Assembly (NCBI GenBank): GCA_000827265.1
Contig: KN834864.1
Location: 1-26,331 of the forward strand
Source: Collybiopsis luxurians FD-317 M1
Lineage: Eukaryota; Basidiomycota; Agaricomycetes; Agaricales; Omphalotaceae
Length of the DNA stretch: 26,331 bases
Direction: 5' to 3'
Position 1 is the first letter of the stretch. Every line of letters starts with the position of its first letter. Of this stretch, positions 11,076 through 20,756 are shown in pieces. The notes under the pieces are model-generated. The model made no database searches. It saw only the letters and a program-made list of their open reading frames with translations, and was not told the origin of the DNA. The translations under genes were made by a program, and so were the position numbers.

Positions 11076-12360
11076 ATGTCCGCATCCTCTCTCCGTAGGA
11101 GATTTCTGAAGCATCGGGGCACTACCTCTAGGATATCTCCACGAGAATCGTCCCCAACTGTCACTTGGAATGAGCTGCAGGATTGGCAGAAGGACAATAT
11201 CTTCATTCCTACCGGTTATCGGAGGTACGTTGACCAATCTTGCCTATTGGCCAGTGTATGGCTGATATCTTCGTGTATATAGACTTCAGTACTCATGGAG
11301 AGGGACTATTAAGTCCGTTTTTGCATGTAAGCGCGTATGGCTTGCTCCCAGGCTATATCCGGCTGACATTCTTTGCAGATCTACACAACGAGTCAGGTAT
11401 AACGGCCTAGCGTTCGTTGAGGTTTCCGCTGTTGATCAATTCGTTATCCAGTGAACGTCCACAGTCATCTTTGGGGAGGCGTATTTTTTATTTATCTCCT
11501 CGCGACTGTGCGGGTGAATGAATTGACTGCTCATGAGACTTCGTCGCTGGATTCTGTTTTATTCGCCTTGTTCTTCTGCTCTGCAATCTTTTGCCAGTTT
11601 TCCAGTTCGCTGTTCCATGCCTCTGCTTGTCATTCTCGAGAAGTAAGTCTCATGATTTCGACAAGACGCGAAGCTGTAATTTATTGTTTGTAGGTAAATG
11701 ACCAGTGTCAAGCGTACGATTATGCAGGCATCACCGTTCTTAATCTGGGTTCACATTACCCACTTCTCTACTATGGATTTTTCTGCGAGCCTCATTATCA
11801 GAAGCTTTACATCCTCACGATAACGACTTTGAATGTTGGTGAGTGCCATTTTCCATATAACTGGATTCCGAATCTGACTGGTATCTAAACGGACTTTTGT
11901 TCACACTGGCAGCTGCTACGATCATGCTCCTCGACCCAGAATACGCGAAACCAACTCGGATTGGTATACGTACCGCAATTTTTATCGCTTTGGGCTGCTT
12001 TTCATGTATCGCCATTGCTCACGCGTGTTTCATTCATGGCTTCACCGTGGCGATGGTGGATATAGGGTACAGATGGTTCATCCTTTCGGGATCGATCTAC
12101 ATGTTTGGTGCTATACTTTAGTGCGTACAACCTGCTTGAAGCTCACAGATAATTGATGATCCACTTATACACATAGCGCAAATCGTGTACCGGAACGATT
12201 CTCTCCTGGCACATTCGACTACTTTTTCGCTTCGCATCAGATATTCCATGCTTGTGTCACTGTGGGAGCCTACTTGCATTACGTGTTCATATCCGTCGCT
12301 CTCGATCATTACTATTCGCAGAGTGTGTGTCGAATGTCTTTGTCGTGGCAGCCTGCTTGA
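11076..12360 (+). CDS. PAQR / hemolysin-III family seven-helix membrane protein (ADIPOR/Izh-like)
   Basis: Seven exons join in phase: 11076-11224, 11283-11326, 11379-11396, 11452-11642, 11694-11838, 11913-12120 and 12177-12360, giving about 312 residues. The family comprises zinc-binding seven-helix proteins related to adiponectin receptors and yeast Izh proteins. Characterised members link to sterol, lipid or zinc homeostasis and are proposed ceramidase-like hydrolases. Visible hallmarks are YLHNESVNVHSHLWGG at the first helix, SSLFHASACHS (His126, His131), the DYAGI block just after, and SHQIFHACV (His272, His276), which supplies zinc ligands in known structures. The N-terminal 50 residues are polar and likely cytosolic. 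Exon 3 is only 18 nt. The start ATG is followed directly by a basic MSASSLRRRF segment. All seven expected helices can be traced. Confidence 0.93.
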
Positions 12361-12966
12361 AGATTGCTGTGGGTGATTGATCTATGAAGTATGGTCGTTG
12401 CGTGTTGGGGTTGTTGCGAGTCGATTCGCTGGATATTTCGGGAGTCAGAGCAGTAATTGGATAGACGAAGTAGACCAAGTCTTTATGACCTTTTTTATTT
12501 TTGTTCGTACAGGGTCCCCTTGACGTTGGGCTTCTGACACCTCTAACAGCAAGCCGAGGAATTGGGTACCAAGTTGTCATACCTATAGATGTACCTTGCT
12601 ATCGTGACCTAAGAGAAAAATTCCAGTTCGTTGCTCTAAGCGGGCCGCCGGAAAAAGCGGGATTCAACGCGCCCGCGTGTCCACCCCCGCCTTCGCGTCT
12701 CATCCATTGACCAGGCTCCAGTATGTTGTGGAAAAGGTGTAAGTGCAAGTCAGCTGCAGTAGCAGAGTGGTTTCATTCCGCAAGAGACTCAACGACTGGA
12801 AGGTTCTGCGATGGCATTGTGCCGTGCGGCGACGGCGGCCTGGCTTTTGCCAAGCCCGTTACCAACTCTGTTTCACCCCCCAAACAAGAAATGGGCCGCT
12901 TAATTTCTTCTTTCATTCCAACCACCATCACCTTCCCTTCCTTTGAACGATACACACTCTTTTCGA
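12361..12966. other. PAQR 3' flank and amylase promoter region
   Basis: No gene is seen in this tandem gap. The first part should be the PAQR 3' untranslated region. The last part is a GC-rich block (about 12640-12700) followed by a pyrimidine-rich stretch (about 12895-12955) just before the amylase ATG, typical of a fungal core promoter and leader. Confidence 0.45.
12685..12690 (-). promoter_or_regulatory. candidate CreA/Cre1 carbon-repressor site
   Basis: The minus strand reads GCGGGG, a match to the SYGGRG consensus of the fungal carbon catabolite repressor. It lies about 280 bp upstream of the amylase ATG. A six-base degenerate motif is weak evidence on its own; the location in front of a starch-degrading gene is what makes it plausible. 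Confidence 0.22.
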
Positions 12967-15900
12967 ATGATTTCTGTCGCTCAGCTCTTCTTGGGGCTAT
13001 CTGCTCTATCTCTAACGTCTCCTGCGTTGGCCAGACAAGACCTTCGCTCTCGTATTCCTCTCCAAGCACGTCAGACCAACAGTGGAGATGTTATTATTCA
13101 AATGTTTGAATGGAACTGGGACTCGCTTGCCCAGGAATGTACTGAATTCATTGGCCCTGCTGGCTATCGGTATATTCAAGGTTTGTGTTGGAGTTACTAT
13201 TATTTCGCCGACTAAAGACATGCTTGCCAAATCCCATAGTGAGCCCACCTCAAGAACACATCAGCGGCAGCCAATGGTGGACCAGCTATCAAGCCGTCTC
13301 CTACACTCTTACTAGCAAACGAGGCAACCGTGATCAGTTCAAGAACATGGTCTCGACCTGCAGTTAGTTATTTCATTATTCGGCTCTTTCCCCTCTTTAT
13401 CTCCGTTACTAACCTTCGTTCATCTCTGTAGAAGCCGCCGGTGTCGATGTTATCGTGGACGTTATTCTCAACCACATGGTGCGCATTTCTTCGGTTAGTC
13501 GCTAACGCGTACCTCATTGTTTTTCTCCTGTCCTTCATAGGCCGGTATCGACAGCGGAACAGGCGTCGCAGGAGCCTCTTTTACACACTATAGCTACCCT
13601 CCTACATACTCCACGGATGATTTCCACTACTGTGGCACTCCTGGAAGTGAGTGATTCTTCTCGTCCTTCTGTAGAACAAATATTGAAATGCTTCTCAGAC
13701 GATATCCAGGATTGGACTAACGGTACGCAAGTGCAGAACTGTGAACTGGTACGTGTGGTTCTCTTTTGGTTTCGTCGATGGCTCTTTGATGGCTTAAACT
13801 TGCTATGCAGGTCAATCTCGCAGAGTGAGTCTTCTAATGGAAAACAGACGATTATTACTGACTAAATGGGACAGTCTCAAAACCGAGAGCGACTATGTCC
13901 GTGGAAAGCTTGCCGGGCACCTGAGTGATCTTTTGAGCCTTGGTGTCACCGGTTTCAGGCTCGACGCTGCGAAACGTGAGTCCTTTTTTCTCGTCCGTAT
14001 ACCTTTTTCTTTCCGTTTAGTAACGTCCAAGCTTCACACTGCGTCGTAATTTTTTTTCCCTTCTTAACTGACTCCTATTCTAGATGTCCCCATCGCTGAC
14101 CTCCAGAACATCCTCTCTCGTGCACCCGGCGCTCAGTTCATTACCCAGGAAGTCTACTACGGGTCTGGAGATATTCAGCCGTCCCAGTATCAGGTCATTG
14201 GAGATGTTACCGAGTAAGTGAACGACCTGCAACGCAAGTTTTGCAAGACCTGAGCTTTTCTCTGCCTTCCGTAGATTCACCTTTGAACAAGTCGTCAAAG
14301 ACGCTTTCCTCGGTAACAATGGAAACTCGATCTCGCAGCTTTCCAGTGTCGGCGATAGTCGCTTCATTTCCGGTGATAAGGCTAACATCTTTGTCGTAAC
14401 TCATGATACGGAGAGGTACGCGCCAAATCAGCCATGACCCGTTTTCATGCATCTAACTCTACGCTCACTACAGGAGCGGAGAAGGTTTAACCTCTTCGTC
14501 CCCTTCCAACACCTACACCCTCGCACACATCTTCATGCTCGCCTTCAACTACGGAAACCCTATGGTCCTCTCCTCCTACACCTACTCCAGCACCGACGAC
14601 GGTGCTCCCAACAACGGCCAAGGTACCTGCTCCGGCAACGGCGGTGCGAACGGCTACCTCTGCCAGCATCGATGGGTTGCTGTGGCCGGTATGGTTCCAT
14701 GGAGGAACAGCGCTGGCTCGGAGGCGGTTAGCAACTGGGTTAGCCCACAAGGGAACAGGATCGCGTTCGGTCGGGGTGCCAAGGCGTATGTGGCGATTAA
14801 CAACGCGGATGATGATTGGAGCTCGACGTTCTCCACTGGGTTGCCCGATGGGGTTTACTGTAATGTGATTTCGTCGACTGACTGTCAGGAAAAGTGAGTC
14901 TTCGCGCAATCTGTCTTTTTCCGTTGTTGTTGATCTTTCGTGTCTTTCGTTTTTGTAGGATTACCGTCTCGAACGGGCAATTCCAAGCGACTGTTAAGGC
15001 TAGGAATAGCGTTGCGATTCATATCGGGAGTATGACTTCCTCTTCTGGGTCTGGGACGACAACGGGTAGGGCAATTCATCCCGTGAGTGTTTAAGTTGCC
15101 AGTCGCTGGTGTTCCTTTCTTCCTTCCAGCCGTACCGTACCATACTACACGCCGAATTCTTTCACCGAACATTTACACCCTTTTTTTTCTCTCTACGAAG
15201 AACGGACGATGACAGTATACATTCATACATAGAGTACATTTACATACCGCATTGATATTACAGCATTTCTTTTAAATTAATCCTAAACTCCGCGAAATTA
15301 TGTACACTTTCCATACATCCATAACGACTCTCTACCTACTGTAGCAGTTTCTCCTAGAATCGGCACTCGGTTACTAAGTTATTTCAACTGTTTTTTACTG
15401 ACTACGCGATAATTTCAAAACAGAACGGCGACACGTCAAAGTGCATGGACGTTGCGGGTGCCAATTTCGAGAATGGGACGCCTGTTCAAATGTGAGTTTC
15501 TCTTTTGGGTTCGGTCTTCTCTTTTGATCCTTTGCGCTCTTTATGTGGAGCTGGGCTGGGAGTTTTCGTCTTTTTTATTTATTAATTTTTTTTCCACTCT
15601 CACTCCCTTCCGGATCCGCCGTGTCGTAACTTTACAATGAACGACTCGCCGGTATAACGTAACGCAAAAGTATTGGAGGTATTGACTCGGCTATTTTTTT
15701 TTGTTTTTTTCTAGCTATGACTGCAATGAAACCAACGCCCAACGCTGGGCCATCTCCCGCGAATCGACAAAGGTACAAGTTGCGGGGACCAACTTTTGTT
15801 TGGATGCTGGATCCACTCGTGAGTGGTCTTTTTTTCTTGTTTTTCCCCCCATCACCCATTATGTCTCCATTATGTTATGTTTTCACCCAACTGATACGCC

Positions 15901-16139
15901 CTCCCCTCCCCTGCTTCCCCTTCTACATCTACACAGCCGGCGACGGAGTTCAAATGAAAATCTGGCAATGCTACGACAACCTCGCAGCTCAGCAGTGGTA
16001 CTTTACCGATGACAACCGTGTCGCTTTGGAGGGCAAGGGACAATGTTTGGATTTGACGAACGGGAATAAGGCGAATGGGAATCAGTTGCAGACGTGGAGT
16101 TGTGGAAATGGGAATTTGAACCAGGTTTGGACGGTGTAA
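12967..16139 (+). CDS. secreted alpha-amylase (GH13) with C-terminal ricin-B-type beta-trefoil domain
   Basis: Fourteen exons stay in phase: 12967-13180, 13240-13362, 13432-13478, 13541-13646, 13699-13748, 13811-13824, 13875-13975, 14084-14213, 14275-14415, 14474-14893, 14959-15082, 15424-15491, 15715-15818 and 15937-16139. The product is about 614 residues. Residues 1-22 form a signal peptide ending SPALA. The start ATG at 12967 is the one that opens it. The enzyme should cut alpha-1,4 links in starch outside the cell. GH13 regions are visible: DVILNH (122-127), GFRLDAAKH with nucleophile Asp215, ITQEV with Glu241, and VVTHDTER with Asp306. A Ser/Gly/Thr linker leads to a lectin-like domain (about 491-614) with KCMDVAG, FCLDAG and QCLDLTNG repeats and QxW motifs (AQRW, AQQW, NQVW). 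That domain probably binds polysaccharide (CBM13 type). GH13 subfamily 32 is likely but not proven. Confidence 0.92.
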
Positions 16140-16708
16140 GGCCCCGGGGGAAGTGGTGTCAATGTGGATGGAACTTGCGAGCAGGCGTAAGAAGGGACGG
16201 ATGCTGGTTTGGGTGTGTGGGTGTGGGGATTTCTCGCCTTATTTCTTGATTCCTTTTCTCTCTTCTAGTTCAAGTCTGAGGGTTTCCGGTTTCCGGGTAT
16301 CTTGGGAGTAGCTAGTATCTCTAGTAATGCTCAATCTATTATAAATCTGTCGTTGCGTACATTGTAGTTAAGTCGTTTACGATCTCTATTTGATATATTA
16401 TATATATATACGTTGAATAGGTTTTTGCTTTTTGCTTTTCGATGTTGAGTTAATGTTGTGACCAGCTACCAACCTGCTTTGCCACGCAAGGGGAAATCTG
16501 AAAGACTACTTGCTGAGTAATGATCCATTCTCGGCTGGGGGAGGGGATCATTCTGCGGTGTTTGGTTTCAACACCAGTTCTTGGGCCCCAGAGATGAATT
16601 GAGTGATTTGGCATTGCTTGAGAAACAATCAAAAACCAAACTTGGAAAATATCATTGCTAAATTTACATACAAGTGGCATTTCAATATTTATTACTAACT
16701 ACAAACAC
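16140..16708. other. amylase 3' flank and start of CpG-poor region
   Basis: The first 300 bp are the likely amylase 3' untranslated region, with an AT-rich stretch (TATATTATATATATATAC near 16394-16411). Past about 16,440 the sequence changes to the CpG-poor composition of the right half. A minus-strand frame at 16450-16680 lies just beyond the end of the broken NLR gene and has no recognisable content. Confidence 0.4.
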
Positions 16709-16885
16709 TCACATTGGGCTCAAGGGCCTGGGGATCTGGGGAGACAATGGGATTGAATACAATCCCTGAAGATCTTTCATGTTTTTACTAGCCATATCAT
16801 GATGCTTTTGTGCTTCTTTGGGCTTGTCCATTTTTGTGTAGAGATCCCCAAGACTCCGAAGAACTGTAGCCTGACCATATTGGTG

Positions 16886-18214
16886 CATCAGCAAAAGTAC
16901 TTCAAAGCCTAGGCTCACTTTGATTCCTTTTGGGAAACCTGGAGCCTCCTGGGCTACCTGGTAGACCCAGGGCACCAGAGTTGCCCAAGGTTGCCAGGAG
17001 ACACCCCCCAAATCCTGTGCACACTCAGGCAAATTAAAGTAGCCCAAGGTATCCTGGGAATCTTTGAGAGCTCCCTGTGTATCTCTGAGTATCCCTGAGC
17101 ATCCCTGAGCATCCCTGGAAGGTATCTGCTTATGTTAAAATCAGTCTTGTAACCCTAGATAAATATCTAAACCCCTGTATATCTCATCTCACATATGTTT
17201 TGAGCAATGAGGAATATACATTAACTTGATTACATAATACAACAGTAGAAATATAACTTGAAGATAAGATGGGTAAGTAGACAGACATTCAGTAAGCAGG
17301 AAAGTAAATGCAGTGTCAAGAAGATCAATCTAAGGTGATTAATCAGTATTAAAGAAGGGGAAAAAAGACAAGAACTCACCCAAGATAATAGCCCTCCTCT
17401 CTACACAGGTCCTTGCCCTCAAACAGCAATATAGGCTTCAGGTGTGAATGTAGGATGTACAAAATGAATCTAAGATATTCAATAAGTATAAGGAATCAAA
17501 AAAGTGATAGAACGCTCACCAGGGCATGTTCTATTCCATCCAGTAGATAGTCAAAAACTCATCCTAATCCTCCTTAATGTCCTCAACATCCAAGACTATG
17601 CTATTTCTCAGAGATATAGCATGAGAAATAAGATATGAAAAGTATAGGGCAACTGAAGTTCATTAGACATGGTAGTTAAGGGAAGAGAAGGAATGGAGTC
17701 AAAAAGAGGGAGTGCACAAAATTTCAACCAAAAGTCACATGATTTCATGTGCTTGAGTCCATGAGCAGGTGATTGCCCTTTTTTAGATAAAAAATCATGC
17801 CACTTCTTTAATTTCAAAAATCATGTCATTTTTAAAAAATTTCTGTGACAAGGCACCACTCTGTAGGTGTAATAATGACTTATAACTATTATTCAGGCTC
17901 AGAGTAAAGGGTGTGTGATCAGCATAATTAAGCACAAGCTCATGCCAAAAGATATTTCAAGTTATGGCCCATTAATTGTGCCAATGCTGCGAACAAGTTT
18001 TTTATATAAATTTTATATTATGTTTCAGGCACACCAATGTATCTCCCAGGGGTGCCCAGGGATGACCCAGGGACTCTCAGGGAGACCAGGATTTGGACAA
18101 AAACCTGGATAGCCCTGGCAAACTAGGCTGCCTAGAAGGCCCAAGGTTACTCAGGATTTGGCAAAATTCCTGGGCTGCCTTAGGCACCCTGGTCTAAGGG
18201 TTATTTTGCTGATG
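16886..18214. mobile_element. non-autonomous DNA element, CATCAG family, 1329 bp
   Basis: The ends are inverted: CATCAGCAAAA reads inward at 16886, and the complement of the right end also reads CATCAGCAAAA. The dinucleotide TG lies outside both ends (16884-16885 and 18215-18216). If the element and one TG are removed, the minus strand reads GEMGHQYGQATVLRSLGDLY, an uninterrupted TPR junction. This fixes the boundaries to the base. Inside are subterminal CCCAGG/CCTGGG clusters, a short tandem (TCCCTGAGCA repeated near 17085-17115) and no long reading frame. It is probably mobilised by an element elsewhere. Superfamily is uncertain; the two-base duplication and its relative at 24140 point to Tc1/mariner-like insertion. 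Confidence 0.82.
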
Positions 18215-18562
18215 TGTCCCATCTCCCCAGAATATACACAAGCTTTGCTCAAAGTCTCATATGAATCCTCTAGCCTATCTGCTTTCATGTAAAAATCCCC
18301 AAGTCTCCAGAAGACTTCAGTCTTTCCATATATATTGTTATCTTCTTCATAGTATGCAAGAGCCTTGCTTAAGGCCTCTTGAGCCTCTTCATGCTTGTTC
18401 TTCCTCAAGTAGAACAGATTACCAAGTCAGCTATATGTCATTGCCTGACCAACTTTGTCTTCAATTTCTTCACAGTATGCAAGGACCTTTCTGAAAACCT
18501 GTTGTGTGTCTTCAATCCTATCCTTCTTCATGTAAAGCTCTCCAATACTCCAAAGAACTCAG

Positions 18563-19196
18563 CAGTGTTGCTGCAGTTCAGTTCAGTGTGTGAACCTTTT
18601 TGGTGAACCTGAACCTGAACCTGAACCTTGAGGTTCAGTTCAGCATTTGTTGAACCTTGAACCTGAAGTTCAGTCCAGGTTCAGAACCAGGTTTGAACCT
18701 CTGAACCTTCAAAATTTCAGATTGAATAAATGAGTACTTTTTAAGCTCCATAACTTGAATTTTTGCTACCCATACATATTTATTCACTCAAAATGGGCCT
18801 GTCAGGCTGTTAAATAGTCCTATAGATCAGCTTTTATCTCAATTACTGGGAGCAAGTATGATGTAATAGCATATCATATAACAAGACTTAAATTTGTTCA
18901 CTTAGAAACTCAATTGAGGAAGTTTTTTCTACCTTAATTATGAGTTACTAACCTTAGAAGAGATGAAAAGAATCAATCTGCCTCTTTCAGATACATATTT
19001 TGACCTGCAAATGGTTGTGTGTTTGGTTCAGGTTCAGAGGTTCAGTTCAGGTTCACCACCACCCAAACCTTGAACCTCCAGGTTTGCGAACCTTCAAGGT
19101 TTTACTGAACCTGAACCTGAACCTGAACCTTGGGTCCAGTTCAGGTTTGCACTGGGTTCAGTAGGTTCATGCACTGAACTGCAGCAACACTGGTTC
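18563..19196. mobile_element. hAT-like non-autonomous element with AGGTTC arrays
   Basis: The left end CAGTGTTGCTGCAGTTCAGT is matched by its complement, ACTGAACTGCAGCAACACTG, ending at 19192. AACTCAG flanks the element on the left (18556-18562) and reappears on the right (19197-19203), so the target was duplicated over 7 bp, or 8 bp with one mismatch. Three or four bases (GTTC) separate the right inverted repeat from the duplication. Removing the element and one duplicate restores GKV-stop-VLWSIGELY of a TPR unit. Both inner flanks are packed with GAACCT/AGGTTC repeats facing each other; the core is AT-rich with no coding frame. CAGTG termini and a duplication near 8 bp suggest the hAT superfamily. 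Confidence 0.78.
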
Positions 19197-20756
19197 AACT
19201 CAGACTTTGCCAATTGTATTGTCAATCTCTTCATAGCATGCAAGAGCTTTTTTCAAAGCCTCTTCTGCATTCTCAAGTCTGTTACTCTTAATTTGGAGAT
19301 TTCCAAGGAAATTTAAGGTCTGAGCTTGTCCTAGTTTGTCTCTTATATCTTGATAATATGCAAGAGCCCTGTCTAAAGACTCTTGTGCTTGCTCAGGCAT
19401 ATTCATCTTTGTATATAGATCTCTGAGGCTCTCAAGAGTTCAGGCCTGTTCAGAGGTGTCATTAATTTCCTCATAGAAGACAAGGGCATTGCACAAAGCC
19501 TGCTTGGAATCATCAAATCTGTATATTCTGGTATAGAGATCTCTGAGACTCCAGAGAGCTCGCACCTGTCCAAATTTATCCTCAAGTTTCTTGTAGTATG
19601 CCAAAGACTTGTTCAAATCTACTTCAGCATCTTGAAACCTGTCCATTCTCATGTCAACAGCCCCAAGACTTTTGCAAAGTCTGGCAATCTGAGGTGTGCT
19701 ATTGGTCTTTGTAAATACTTCAAAGCCTTATTTAATGCCTCCTGCACCTCATCAAGTTTGCTTGTACTCATATAAAGTAAATCACCAAGGCAATTAAGAG
19801 TTCTGACCTGTCCATATCTGTCCTGATGTTCTTCATTATATGCAAGAGCCTGCTTCAAGTTTTCTTGTGCATCCTCCACTCTGCCCATACCATGGTAAAG
19901 ACTTCCAAATTCCTCAAGAACAAATATTTGCCCCTTTCTATACCCATGGAGCTGAAAGACAGACAGGGCTTTTTCATAGCAATTATTTGCTACTTAGTAT
20001 TGCTTTGTAAATAAATTGACCTTTCCAAGCCATGTGAGAGTGATGGCATAGCTGAAGTCAGAAATGTTATGACTATTATAGATTCCAATGGCTTTTTCAA
20101 AATATAACATTGCTAAGTGTGGAATAGCTTGGAAATATTTTATTTTTCCTAGCATTGTCAATGTTGAGGCTTTGAGCAAATTCTCTTCCAGGTTTAGACT
20201 GAGTGCTGCCTCTATGAACTCTGGACCAGGTATGAGTGCATCATCCAGTAACCACTCTGTATAATTAATGCAGGCCTGGATTAGTTGCATTGGTTCATTT
20301 TCATAGAATCTCTTCTGGCATCCAAGCATGAAAATAGCCTAAAAGTTGGTGAATTCTTCTTTCAACTGATATTTTGTATACTTTCCAAGCAAGTCTGAGA
20401 ACAGCTGGCACATGTTTTTACCCAATTCATTGGATATCACCAAGTGATCATTACAGAATCTCACTATTGGGGGAAGCATGGTAAATCTGCCAGACCAGGG
20501 CTCTATGGTGAAGTTGGAGGAGACTCTTTCAAAGATTTGGCATGACAGTATCAAACTCTTCTAGAATCCTGTCCTCTTTTAAGCCATTAGGAAGATGAGC
20601 CAAGACACTCAGAACCTTTTTCCATTCAGGTTTCATACTGGAGCTATTGACTGAAAGGTGTATGGAGCTGTTATGCCCTATCCTATATTTTTATTGCTTC
20701 TGAGGACCCTGAATACCTACCAAAATGTCTTCTTCTACATACACCCAAGGTAACTA

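Noticed and set aside
12723..13109. 128-codon plus-strand frame over the amylase start
   Set aside because: It covers the promoter and first exon in the wrong frame; the signal peptide and GH13 start lie in the frame of the ATG at 12967.
15083..15423. Amylase gene ending at 15094 with a separate lectin gene downstream
   Set aside because: Possible, but the lectin exons have no start ATG or signal peptide. The phase-0 junction recreates a typical beta-trefoil opening, so one fused gene is favoured.
18601..19190. GAACCT/AGGTTC repeats as a CRISPR array or telomere-like repeat
   Set aside because: There are no constant-length spacers and no telomeric unit; the arrays lie symmetrically inside inverted ends with a target duplication, so they belong to a transposable element.
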